From the NCBI GenBank assembly GCA_019671005.1, contig CM033714.1, positions 57,335,741-57,399,740 on the forward strand: DNA of 64,000 bases. The letters are read 5' to 3'. This stretch comes from Hibiscus mutabilis. Taxonomy: Eukaryota; Streptophyta; Magnoliopsida; Malvales; Malvaceae. Positions 1 through 10,180 of the stretch are shown piece after piece. The notes beneath the pieces are model-generated. The model saw only the letters and a list, made by a program, of their open reading frames with translations. It ran no database searches and was not told the DNA's origin. The number at the start of each line of letters is the position of its first letter. Position 1 is the stretch's first letter. Both the position numbers and the translations under genes were made by a program.

Positions 1-965
1 TATCGTGTTATATTTTCTTTTTTCTCAAGTTTTCCATGACCTTTCAAATTATTCCAAAATCTATCAATCTTAATGAAGTACTATTTTGTGCCTTCACTTA
101 TCGTTTCTATAAGCATCTTGTAAGTAGGTTAATATAGATTCATGATAAGCAAAAGATTTCTTGGTATTACTATGCTCTAACCTTTAAAGTGCATGTGATT
201 CAAAGACAAAATTAGCCTCGACATTTAGGTTTTCTTTGATATACCTAGAAGGAGACCCCAAACACCAAGATATAAGATTGTGATGAGATCAGTCGGTAAG
301 TTTCATTGACATCAAAGCTCAAGCTTGTTAGAGAAAAGTAAGAGAATCATGAAAACAAAAGGACTGTAAGGTGAAACCCCAAAAGGCCATCTAAAAAAAG
401 AGAAAATAGAAAAAGAAAAAAAGAAAAAAAGGAAAAAAGAAAAAGAAACATAAAAGAAAAGAAAAGAAAAGCATAGTGAAAACCCAAAAGGGCACTTTGA
501 GAAGCAAATCTAAAGTGAAAACCTAAAAAGACGCTTTAGAGCAAATTTCAGAAGCTCGAAAAGAAAGAGATAAAATGGTTGAACATGAATGTGAGATGAA
601 GTACCACTACTACAAAGAACTAGAAGAGTGAGGAAGCAAGTAGGAAGATAAGATTGATCGAGCAAAAAAGTGAAAACGTCCGAGCAATCTGGAAATTCTG
701 CTAACCATGCATCATATGTAGTTAGACATCCTTAAATTAGGAGCATGCTAAATCATACCATCAAAACATCTTGTCTATTTTCTTGACAGGTGCTAAAGAA
801 ATTAGCAAAAGACTGGATCTTTCACTCCACGTCCGAAGAAGTAGATCTCAAACAATGAACATTTTTCCATGCTAACCCGACAAGAACATGTTACTCCAGG
901 ATTTCAAAGGAAAAGCTTTCTGGTACTCATGACATAAGAAAACAGGGTGCCATTTTGGACTGAAA

Positions 966-1240
966 GTTCTATATAGGAAGAACTTGTAGCTCCAAGACTT
1001 CAAAATGAAAGGTTCTATATAGGAAGAACATGTAACTCCAGGATTTCAAAGCCAAAAGTTCTATATAGGAAGAACCCAAAGCTCCAGTATTTCAAAGCCA
1101 AAGGTTTTATATAGGAAGAACTTCAAGCTCCAGGATTTCAAAGGGAAGAGTTCTATAAAGGAAAAACTCGTAGCTTCAGGACTTTAAGGTGAAAAAGTTT
1201 TATATAAGAATAACTTGTAACCTAAAGAGATATCGCTAAG
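966..1240 (+). repeat. 46-bp minisatellite, about 6 copies
   Basis: Copies begin GTTCTATATAGGAAGAAC at 966, 1012, 1058, 1104, 1150 and 1198 (the last two degenerate). The spacing is exactly 46 bp for the first five. Each copy continues with a CTCCAGGATTTCAAAG-like stretch. It is non-coding and lies upstream of the polypurine tract of element A. Confidence 0.9.
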
Positions 1241-1399
1241 GACAAGCTAAAGAATCTATATAGGAAGAACCTTCAGCCCCAAAGCTTTAGACGGAGGAAG
1301 GATAAACCAGTTCCAAATATGAGGGACTCGTGGCTCAACACCTCTAGAATGGGAAGTGGGATAAAATTAGTGCTTATAATCTTTGCTCTATTCTCCTTT

Positions 1400-1425
1400 C
1401 ACCAGAATGAGTAAAGTGGGGCAGC
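1400..1425 (+). other. Polypurine tract upstream of truncated LTR start (unit 1)
   Basis: The purine-rich stretch AAAGTGGGGCAGC is followed by TCTAAAAAATAATT, the apparent start of LTR A. The same arrangement recurs at 2928-2940. In this first unit only about 250 bp of LTR follow before the internal sequence restarts at 1676. Confidence 0.6.
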
Positions 1426-2526
1426 TCTAAAAAATAATTATATCTGGGTCTGTTGACTCGTGTTTTTAATAATAATAATAATAGGCTAAAATGAATAAAC
1501 AAAATAGATATAATAATATAAACCCATTTAAACTAAAATATCAAGGTCCATTCCATTATATAATAAAAAAAACCATTACATAATACATGGCCCATTTTAG
1601 GCCAAACTATATAGATAAAAAACCTAATCTAATAAACTATATAGATAAAATAGATATAATAATATAAACCCATTTAAGCAAAAGATTTCTTGGTATTACT
1701 ATGCTCTAGCCTTTAAAGTGCATGTGATTCAAAGACAAAATTAGCCTCGACATTTAGGTTTTCTTTGATATACCTAGAAGGAGACCCCAAACACCAAGAT
1801 ATAAGATTGTGATGAGATCAGTCGGTAAGTTTCATTGACATCAAAGCACAAGCTTGTTAGAGAAAAGTAAGAGAATCATGAAAACAAAAGGACTGTAAGG
1901 TGAAACCCCAAAAGGCCATCTAAAAAAAGAGAAAAGAGAAAAAGAAAAAGGAAAGAAAAAAAGAAAAAAAGAAAAAAAGAAAAAAAGAAAAAAAGAAAAA
2001 GAAACATAAAAGAAAAGAAAAGAAAAGAAAAGCATAGTGAAAACCCAAAAGGGCACTTTGAGAAGCAAATCTAAAGTGAAAACCTAAAAAGACGCTTTAG
2101 AGCAAATTTCAGAAGCTCGAAAAGAAAGAGATAAAATGGTTGAACCTGAATGTGAGATGAAGTACCACTACTACAAAGAACTAGAAGAGTGAGGAAGCAA
2201 GTAGGAAGCTAAGATTGATCGACCAGAAAAGTGAAAACGTCCGAGCAATCTGGAAATTCTGCTAACCATGCATCATATGTAGTTAGACATCCTTAAATTA
2301 GGAGCATGCTAAATCATACCATCAAAACATCTTGTCTATTTTCTTGACAGGTGCTAAAGAAATTAGCAAAAGACTGGATGTTTCACTCCACGTCCGAAGA
2401 AGTAGATCTCAAACAATGAACATTTTTCCATGCTAACCCGACAAGAACATGTTACTCCAGGATTTCAAAGGAAAAGCTTTCTGGTACTCATGACATAAGA
2501 AAACAGGGTGCCATTTTGGACTGAAA

Positions 2527-2755
2527 GTTCTATATAGGAAGAACTTGTAGCTCCAAGACTTCAAAATGAAAGGTTCTATATAGGAAGAACATGTAACTCC
2601 AGGATTTCAAAGCCAAAAGTTCTATATAGGAAGAACTTAAAGCTCCAGGATTTCAAAGGGAAGAGTTCTATAAAGGAAAAACTCGTAGCTTCAGGACTTT
2701 AAGGTGAAAAAGTTTTATATAAGAATAACTTGTAACCTAAAGAGATATCGCTAAG
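2527..2755 (+). repeat. 46-bp minisatellite, second unit, about 5 copies
   Basis: This is the same repeat as at 966-1240. Copies start at 2527, 2573, 2619, 2665 and 2713, one fewer than in the first duplication unit, so a copy was gained or lost after the duplication. Confidence 0.88.
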
Positions 2756-2927
2756 GACACGCTAAAGAATCTATATAGGAAGAACCTTCAGCCCCAAAGC
2801 TTTAGACGGAGGAAGGATAAACCAGTTCCAAATATGAGGGAGTCGTGGCTCAACACCTCTAGAATGGGAATTGGGATAAAATTAGTGCTTATAATCTTTG
2901 CTCTATTCTCGTTAAACCAGAATGAGT

Positions 2928-2940
2928 AAAGTGGGGCAGC
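2928..2940 (+). other. Polypurine tract of element A
   Basis: AAAGTGGGGCAGC lies immediately before the 3' LTR of A at 2941. It is the expected plus-strand primer position. The canonical TG of the LTR start appears to be mutated. Confidence 0.6.
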
Positions 2941-4860
2941 TCTAAAAAATAATTTTATATGGGTCTGTTGACTCGTGTTTTTAATAATAATAATAATAAT
3001 AGGCTAAAATGAATAAACAAAATAGATATAATAATATAAACCCATTTAAACTAAAATATCAAGGTCCAGTCCATTACATAATAAAAAAAAACATTATATA
3101 ATACATGGCCCATTTTAGGCCAAACTATATAGATAAAAAACCTAATCTAATAAACTAATCTAATGTTCTTTGCGCATCCAACTAAGGACTGTTAGATCAT
3201 ATTCGATCTGATGGTTCGGATCAAGCCTGAAAAATACGTGTGACACACACCTGTCTATTTATCTCCCCTACACGCACGTGTAGTAGACCGTTCAAGGCTC
3301 TTCAACTCCCACGCACCATGCGTCATTATCTAGAGCCGTCACATCATCGCCCAACCATCATCAGGACTGTTCATCTCCAGGCAATCTTAGTTGTTGGATC
3401 GGATATGATCCAATGGCCCTGATTAAATCTGACCAATAGAGACTCTTCGCCCCTTCATCCGATGGCCGCCACGTGTCTTCATCAAACGGTCACCCATTCA
3501 TCACAGACTGAGGATCACCATTCATTGTACTTTCACCGGCTCCCTCAACCACCGTAACAGTCAAAATCATAAAAAAAGATGGATATCCGAACCAAATCAT
3601 CTACAAATTTTCGCATTTAATGTTTACTTATCATTGTAAACAAGAAATTAGATATAAAACAATGTAAAATCCCATTTGTACTTAGTTTTTTCAGATTATC
3701 AATCAAAAGAAAAAGAAAAAGAGTTTGAAGGTATTCCTAGTTTTCTTTCTTTCTTTTGTATGTCATAAATATACAAAAAAGGGATATTCAAGTTTTTACC
3801 TTCGTCGTTGAGTCGTTGTTGTTCTTGTCTGGTGACAAACCCACTCGCTTCCTTCGGGATTAAAAGGGTGAACCGGGTTAGGGGTTTGTTCTCTTATTTT
3901 TAGGGGATTCTTTTTCAAAGAAAAAGGGGGTTTCACTTATCAAATGTTTGGTTTTGGTTTAAAAAAGGAAAAAAGGGCTTGAAAGATAAGTTTTTTTAGG
4001 TTTCTGGCACTGATTTACGGCGGCTGGAGGTTGACCATGGTGGTCGAAGCGGTGAAGCCACCACCAGTGTCTGGGTTCAGAGGCGGCAAAAGTTGAGTTC
4101 GGGGTTTAAACCCATAACTCTATTGGAGTTTCAGAGAGTTTATTCCCTTTCCTTTTTTCTAAGGAATATATAAAATGAAATGTTTTAAAAAATATAACTT
4201 TTATACTCGGCCCCTCTTTCAAAATGGGTTATTTGCAACATAAGGACCTTTGTCCCTTAGTATTTCGGCCCGTGGTCCATCTGCATTTTGAAATCTTGCC
4301 CGCAGTCCATGAAACTTTTCCAAGATTTTCAATTGCGTCCTTTTCCTTGATTTAATCAATTTTCAAACGGTTTAACCCCCATTTTTGTCCTTGTAATTTT
4401 TTTGTTTTTAATTTGGTCCACAAATCCAGTGGGTTAGTTGCTCGCTTGGCCTTTATTATCATGCATACTTTCAATTTTAGTACTATTTTATTTTAATTAA
4501 ATTTCGGCACCTTTACATGCATATATATATCATACATATGGTTTGTTATACTATACTGTATATCATATAGTTTATATATACACATATAGTGTTTACTTTT
4601 GTAATGTACATATATTATGGTGTTATTCATTTTTCATATAATATTACATATGTTATGGTTCTTACTTCCGTGTGTATATGTATAGTTTGCCTTGATACAT
4701 ATTGATGTACGCGTTTAATATTTATGATTTTTTTATGTATTTAGTTTACCTTGCTATATCATATTTATGATGCATATCAGGATATAAAATTGTTAATGCG
4801 GCGCCCTTATATTCGAGAGTAAACTTTGCTAGTACCAGACGTATTGGTGGTGGTTTTTTT
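2941..4860 (+). mobile_element. 3' LTR of element A, left portion
   Basis: The LTR starts after the polypurine tract and runs until element B begins at 4861. It resumes at 29564. Joined, the two parts give about 2.27 kb. Its organisation matches the solo LTR at 56865-60679: a (TAA)n-rich start, then a GATCTGATGG-type block with CACGTG-bearing sequence, then a TATA-like site near 3650, then a GGTTTCTGGC block near 4000. The two are therefore related Tat-type LTRs. No gene is present. Confidence 0.7.
3646..3662 (+). promoter_or_regulatory. TATA-like element in LTR A
   Basis: AGATATAAAACAATG lies about 700 bp into the LTR. The related solo LTR has GGTATATAACAG at 57886-57897 in the equivalent place. 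Probable retrotransposon promoter, inferred from position and conservation only. Confidence 0.4.
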
Positions 4861-7313
4861 TGTAATACTTGTATTTTTTTCAGGATTAGTTCTATATTAG
4901 TAATTCGCTATAAATAAACTAAATAAAGAAATAAATAAATATAATAAAAACCTTAAATAAATAAATAGCCCCAAGAATGATGTCCAATATTCATAAAATG
5001 TCCAAGTTACATATAAAAAACTCGAAGGCCTAATTTAGGCACAAACTCTCATTACATTTGCTTTTCCCGCCCATTTTCATACCAAGCCAACACATAATCT
5101 GATTCAAAAATCTCTTTCTCGCCTATTCTTTAATTCCAAGGGACACATGGCAGTGTTTTATTGGCCTGAAGGAATTCCCATGGATCATGGTTTTCTTTCT
5201 CATTAGTTGAAACTAGCTGGCCTTGATGAAATCACCAATTACGTTATCCTCCACTATCCTATAAATAAAAGGAAAGAGGGAGTGTCAGAATTAATGACCA
5301 ATGATTAGACTCATTAATATGAGATAATAATAATAAAGTAATAATAAGTATAATAGAGAGAGAAGGTCACCGAGGATACAAACTGCCGCTGGTGAGTCGA
5401 ATGGTTGCCTAGAACTGAGGAATCACCGGGGAGCTCGAACCGTTATCGGAGAAGGAGAGTAGACGTCAGAAAGTTGAACGGCTGCGATAGATTTGAAGGT
5501 AATTCCTTCTTTTGAGCCTTAATCTTTAGATATGAAAATATAGAAACATGTTAGAAATGGAAAACTAAAAAAATGAAGAAATCCTTGGTTTTCCTTCGAA
5601 CTTCACGGTGGCCGGAGATTTCGAGAAGTAGTGGAGTCAAAAAGAGGTGGCTGGTGAGGTTAAGGCTATGGAGGAGTTGAAAATGAGACATGGTTATGGG
5701 GTAGATAGATTCGAGGTGGTGAAGCCGGGTAGTTCTAATGAATCAGGATTAGATTTAGGATTTTAGGATGAAAATAAAAAAAATTGAAAATTTTTAGGAC
5801 TACGGCCAGCGGCCGGTCAACGAAGAAAGGAGGTTGGAGGATTAGAGCGACGGCTGATAAACAGCCAAAGGTCATCAGTGAGAAGCGGAACAAGATTCAG
5901 CAGCGGTGTAGGCTGCAAAGGCTTGCCGGAATACAATGTGTTCATCAAGTTCAAGATAAACTTTGAAGAACACCATGTTAAAATCATGGTTTTTGATTTA
6001 TTTGGATTATTTTTTCTAGACAGTTTGTTTTTAGTAGAAAGAGGGGAGAGAGTTGAGGTTTAGAGAGAGAAGGGAATTGAAAAAATGAGAAAAAAAGAGC
6101 TAGCTTTCGGTTTGGGGGGTTTAGGTATTTTGACCCGCACGTGAACTCAAACCAAGGCCAGGGTCTGCGTGTTTCTTGTTGGGTCGGGTCTGTGGATCTG
6201 TGAATTTTAAAAAGGGGGTTATTTTCTCTTTTAGTCCTTGATGCTTTAAAGCGTATTGCAATGTAGCCACCATTTATAATAAAATCATAATTGAAGTTTG
6301 GTTTCCTTTAAATTTAGTCCTTAATTTAATTGTTTAATTGCCTTAAATTATATGTGTGATGCATGTTTTAAATTAAGCATGTAGTATATTCTTGCCAGAA
6401 AATTTAATCACTCAGTTTTAATTAATTGTTTAGTGCCTTAGTCTTTTAGGTTCTTTAATTAGGCATTCAATAATTAATTAAGAGAGATAATTGTAGCAAA
6501 TCAGTGGATGTTAAATGGAAAGCTTTGAAGTTCAAATTTGGGTAGTGTCCCATTGTAATGGGGTGTTATTCCAACATGACTTTTAAGTGGAACATTTAAT
6601 ATCCATTATAACCTTAGAATTGAATAAATAACTTAGTTAATTAGAGTTTTAATTAAGATTATCACTTTAAATAATTAGAATAATAAATTGATTAGTGAAT
6701 ATTATCAAAATTTAGGGGTTTTAATATGGATGATGCCCAAACAATGGGGTGTTATCTCATGGAAGCCTTTAAATTTAGTAATATTCATAATCCTAAATAA
6801 CTAAATTTAATAATATTCAAAATTTAGTGAATATTATAAGTTAGTACTTAAAATTAACAAGACAATAATTGAACATGCACTAAAAACCTTTTATGTTGGA
6901 AATATATTTTCGACTACGAATAGGGATGTCCTACGTATTTGGGCACTTTTAATCTCGTATTCGGATAAAAATATATTTCCTTATAAAAGGAATATCTCTA
7001 TTTGGAATTTAAATCTAGTTAATAATTAAGGGTTAAATTAATTTAAAAATACTATTTAAAATGCCAAAATGCCACGTAAAATTAAAGGTACCGATAACGG
7101 GCATTTGTGGGGTGCTAATCCCTCTCCACACATAACCGACTTCCGAACTCAATTTCTAAAAGAACGAACCTCTGGTTTTTTTATGGTTTCCAATCTACCT
7201 CAAAGTGATCAATGGCAACTCCAAAATATTTTCAAAATCGAATTAAAATGCATAACCCTAATTTTCAAAACTTAATCATCAAGCTATTTTCACACTGGTA
7301 AAAATGGTTTTGA
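4861..7313 (+). mobile_element. 5' LTR of element B
   Basis: It begins TGTAATACTTG and closely matches the 3' LTR, which begins TGTAATACACA at 15917. Shared landmarks include the ATTAGTAATT and AAATAAAGAAATAAATAA stretches, a TATA box near 5260, and a terminal region with GGTGCTAATCC, CTCTGG and TGGCAACTCC phrases typical of Tat/Ogre LTR 3' ends. Small open frames inside (5784-6063, 7069-7275) are not conserved genes. Confidence 0.85.
5258..5270 (+). promoter_or_regulatory. TATA box of LTR B with upstream CCAAT
   Basis: CCTATAAATAAAAGG lies 27 bp downstream of a CACCAATTACG motif. The 3' LTR keeps the same pair: CACCAATTATG, then ACTATAAATTGG at 16314-16325. Conservation in both LTRs and the position about 400 bp into the LTR fit the U3 promoter. 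A GAGAGAG-rich stretch follows in each copy. Confidence 0.55.
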
Positions 7314-7318
7314 TAGCT

Positions 7319-7336
7319 TGGCAACTCTGCTGGGGA
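7319..7336 (+). other. Primer binding site of element B (tRNA-Arg type)
   Basis: TGGCAACTCTGCTGGGGA follows the 5' LTR by about 5 bp. It differs by one base from the TGGCGACTCTGCTGGGGA form widely seen in Tat/Ogre elements, which is complementary to a tRNA-Arg 3' end. The A may be a CpG decay of the usual G. Confidence 0.75.
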
Positions 7337-8090
7337 TATTCGTGAGTCATGCCTAATTAATTTTATGTGGCATTTTGGCATTAAAGAATGGTAATTTGAA
7401 TTTAATTTTCCAATAATTATTGGATGGATTTTTAGAAAGAATGTAGATAGCTTTTCTTTGTGTGATATAAATTGTCATTCATGCATAAGCCTTCTACTCG
7501 GGATTTCTCCTTTAAGTGGGAGTGAGACATGATCCTATGTGAGTTATCCAACTCCGTGATCAAAATTTTTCTTTCTTCTTGTATACCAACCTTATACACC
7601 GTGAGGTTACGCCACCACTATAAGGGGCAGTATACTCCCTAATCAATGTCTTGTTGTTGCAGTTGAGAGTAACGATAGTTCGGGTACCCAAAATTTAGAA
7701 CAAAAAACACATATTGTAATCTAGAAGCCAACCCCACTAGAGCCAGACAGAGACCTAGGACAGGGTGCTGCTGATTTAAATACGCTTCTCTGGTTATTTT
7801 ATTTGCTTGATATAATTGTTTTAATTCTAGTAATTTAATGTTTGTTTATACAATTATTTCAATATACTGACTCATTTCTTTTGTTTTTGTTTTGCAATTT
7901 TTTTCATCGCATCTTCATTACATAGAGGTATTGATTCAAAAGTGGTTATCATTAGAAGACGATCATAACAGATAAGGGGATTCGTAATCTGATAGAGGAG
8001 ATGCAAATATGAAGTAGTGTCCAGGACAAACCACGAAAGAAGTGAAGGGCAGTTCATCCAAGGGTCACACATAAGTTTTTGTTAGTGTTG
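7337..8090 (+). other. Leader region of element B, no gene seen
   Basis: This is the untranslated stretch between the primer binding site and the first gag-like coding fragment. Nothing coding or structured was recognised. Confidence 0.5.
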
Positions 8091-8091
8091 A

Positions 8092-8330
8092 TACTGACAA
8101 GAATGAGACGCAAGAACTGAAATGGCAAATGGTTGAGATGATGACTGTGATGTCGGCCATGGCCAAAGAAAAGGGGCATACTGAACTGAAAGGAGAACCA
8201 AACAAAAACCAGAACATGAACAAACGACCATGTTCATGCACTGTTACAATCCACATCAACAAACCAACTAGGAGTGTAATTGAGTCAAATTCCAAGAAGA
8301 CTATGACAAGCTAAGAAAAAGCCCAATTAG
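8092..8330 (+). pseudogene. Gag N-terminal-like fragment of element B
   Basis: The frame reading ETQELKWQMVEMMTVMSAMAKEKG resembles the short coiled-coil N-terminus found on Tat/Ogre gag proteins (glutamate-rich, with Met-rich heptads). It then continues through a basic Lys/Asn-rich stretch to a stop at 8312-8314. It is separated from the recognisable gag core by about 900 bp. It may be the original gag start or part of a separate leader frame. The assignment is by resemblance only. Confidence 0.4.
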
Positions 8331-8455
8331 AAAATAATGGAGGATCCTTTTTTCAATTTCGAAGACATATACATAATTGCTTCCGATACTGGTAGAGAAG
8401 AATTTTGTGAGCCTAGTTTAGTCTAAGCCCAAAGAGTCATTTCATCCTGAAAGCT

Positions 8456-8881
8456 ATGACATCAATGCAACATGTGACTACCACCAAGGAGATGATGAGT
8501 AGGTACATGAAAATGTATGAGGATACTAGTATCAAGCTGAATGACAATCAAGCTGAAAATGAAACACTCAAGAAGAAAGTAGATGAATATATCAATCTCA
8601 TGCACATGTACAAAGATCTTGTTGAAAATGTTAAGAAATATTGTTAAGAAAGTGAGGAGAAGCGGTATGTCCAATTTCAAAGATCGAGAGTGAAGATATG
8701 GGAAAGGGACAATGACATGAAATATGCTATTACTCAAGCACAAGAAGTGGCTCAACAAGAGGTAGACCTAGCTGATGTGGTAATGGCTTTGAGTCAGAAT
8801 ATTGATCCAGCATTACATCACCTAGGGAAGCTGACTTGGCTCTTAGAGGAAGTTAGGAATTAGAGCTCACCAATATTTGTA
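8456..8881 (+). pseudogene. Coiled-coil open frame upstream of gag, element B
   Basis: From the ATG at 8456 the frame encodes about 63 residues rich in Glu/Lys/Met/Asn with heptad-like spacing (motif NDNQAENETLKKKVDEYINL), and stops at 8645. The same frame then reads on through Glu/Gln-rich helical sequence to about 8881, so the stop probably interrupts a longer protein of about 140 residues. Some Tat/Ogre elements carry an extra frame between the 5' LTR and gag, and this occupies that position. No enzymatic motif is seen and the function is unknown. Confidence 0.45.
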
Positions 8882-9225
8882 GTATCTGATATCTAATGTA
8901 ATAAATATTGAAACATGCATTCATGCATTGTAGCATAACATCATCATTTAATAACATTCCATTAACATTCATGATCTAAAGCGACAAAGGTTTTGATGAC
9001 AAAAATTTAGGAATCCATGAAAGTTGAAAATCTGTTATCATGGATGAAGATATGGGAAGAATTGAACATGATCAAGAGGGGTTAAAAGAATGGATGACCA
9101 AACCTCGGTAAATTGCGAAGAACCACACTGCTACACCATGCTTGACAATTTACCCCGGGCATCTAACCCGAGTATAGAGATAGGTTATGTGAAGCCTATC
9201 ATCCAAGGATCAAGACTCGAGCAGT

Positions 9226-10180
9226 TTGAAGATAGATATGCAAGACTTAAGGAAGAAATATGATGTAAGAGAATTTTTCATAGTCACTGATCTGGTTATT
9301 GTGCCTAAATTCAAAGTCCCTAGCTTTGAGAAATATGACAGGTCTAGCTATCCCAAAATCCACTTAGCAATGTTCTGTAGAAAAATGGAAGGACATTTGG
9401 ATGATGATAAATTGTTGATCCACCATTTCCATGATAGCCTGGTTGGACCTGCTATAGTGTGGTACAACAGATTAAGTCAAAAACAGATTCGAACATGAGT
9501 TGATTTGGCCAAAGCATTTTTTGGGCAATACAAGTATGTTATAGACATGGCTCTAGATCGACGGCTTCAACATAAGCATGAAGGTCAATGAAAGCTTTAA
9601 AGATTATGCATTGAGGTGGCAAGGATTAGTAGCCCAAGTATAACCTCCCATGATAGAGGAAAAAATATCTCTCATGTTTCATCGAACTCTTCCATCTCCT
9701 TTCTTTGAGCGAATGCTTGCAAATTCAATGAGCAGTTTGAATGACCTCATGGTGATTGGAGAAGCAATAGAAATTGGGATTCAACAAGGGAAAATTGGAT
9801 CGAGATTTGAAGACTGTACTAGTCAGGAAGCGAAGGAAGAGAATGAAGTGAATGAATGTAATGTTCAAAGCTCTCAGAGCCACAAGAGAAAGAGGCCAGC
9901 TAATTCATTAGAATTACCCCAAAAAAATCCTCGAGCAAGTGCAAATCTAGAGATATTTGAAGTATCTATTTCAGACTTATTTACTTACCTTATTGAAGGC
10001 CAATATCTCATTCCTAGGTCAATAAAGGTAGTGCCAAAGTCATATGCCCATAGCTATGATCTAGACAGTGTTTTTGACTTTCACATGGGAGCACCAGGAC
10101 ATGCTACCAAGAAGCGTAGGCCTTTAATGGAAGAAATCGAGAAGCTATCCAGTAATGGAATTGATGTAGGCCGATCTTGA
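9226..10180 (+). pseudogene. gag: Gag of element B, Tat/Ogre type, broken
   Basis: Gag is the structural capsid polyprotein that packages retrotransposon RNA in the cytoplasm. The recognisable Tat/Ogre core begins with FKVPSFEKYDR, followed by HLAMFCRKM, DDKLLIHHFHDSL and WYNRL. After a TGA at 9496-9498 come AKAFFGQYKYVIDMA and then a frameshift. The next part, NESFKDYALRWQGL, ends in an in-frame TAA just before 9650. From 9650 an open frame carries the C-terminal part, with PFFERMLANS, then a basic region near 9890, and FHMGAPGHATKK near 10080. The last piece corresponds to the HMGAPGH motif of Tat gags, with the usual zinc-binding cysteine replaced. Both visible stops fit transition mutations. 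No protease frame follows. Confidence 0.8.

Larger units (their letters stand above)
1..2940 (+). mobile_element. 3' internal non-coding part of Tat/Ogre-type element A
   Basis: This is the segment between pol (off the left edge) and the 3' LTR of a Tat/Ogre-like Gypsy element. No coding potential is seen. Recurrent phrases such as GTGAAAACCCAAAAGG, long polypurine runs and a 46-bp minisatellite lie upstream of a purine-rich tract ending GTGGGGCAGC, followed by LTR-like sequence. That arrangement is typical of the 3' untranslated part of Tat-lineage elements. The segment is present almost twice because of a tandem duplication. The lineage call is inferred from layout and from homology to the 3' region of element B (13760-13860), not from a coding domain. 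Confidence 0.65.
147..3157. repeat. 1.5-kb direct tandem duplication (units 147-1675 and 1676-3157)
   Basis: Two head-to-tail copies are nearly identical, with about 3 percent mismatch in a 130-bp stretch compared by eye. The offset is 1529 bp at the left, 1561 bp after a longer polypurine run in unit 2, and 1515 bp after unit 2 loses one 46-bp minisatellite copy. Each unit contains internal sequence, the polypurine tract and the first roughly 200 bp of the 3' LTR. The first unit therefore ends with a truncated LTR start joined directly to internal sequence. Confidence 0.9.

Noticed and set aside
1841..2068. 75-codon minus-strand frame rich in Phe/Ser
   Set aside because: It is the translation of a polypurine run; the composition is extreme and there is no counterpart in the first duplication unit.
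147..3157. Pair of LTRs of one element
   Set aside because: The two copies abut directly and each contains internal sequence plus a polypurine tract; there are no TG/CA ends at the unit borders, so it is a tandem duplication.
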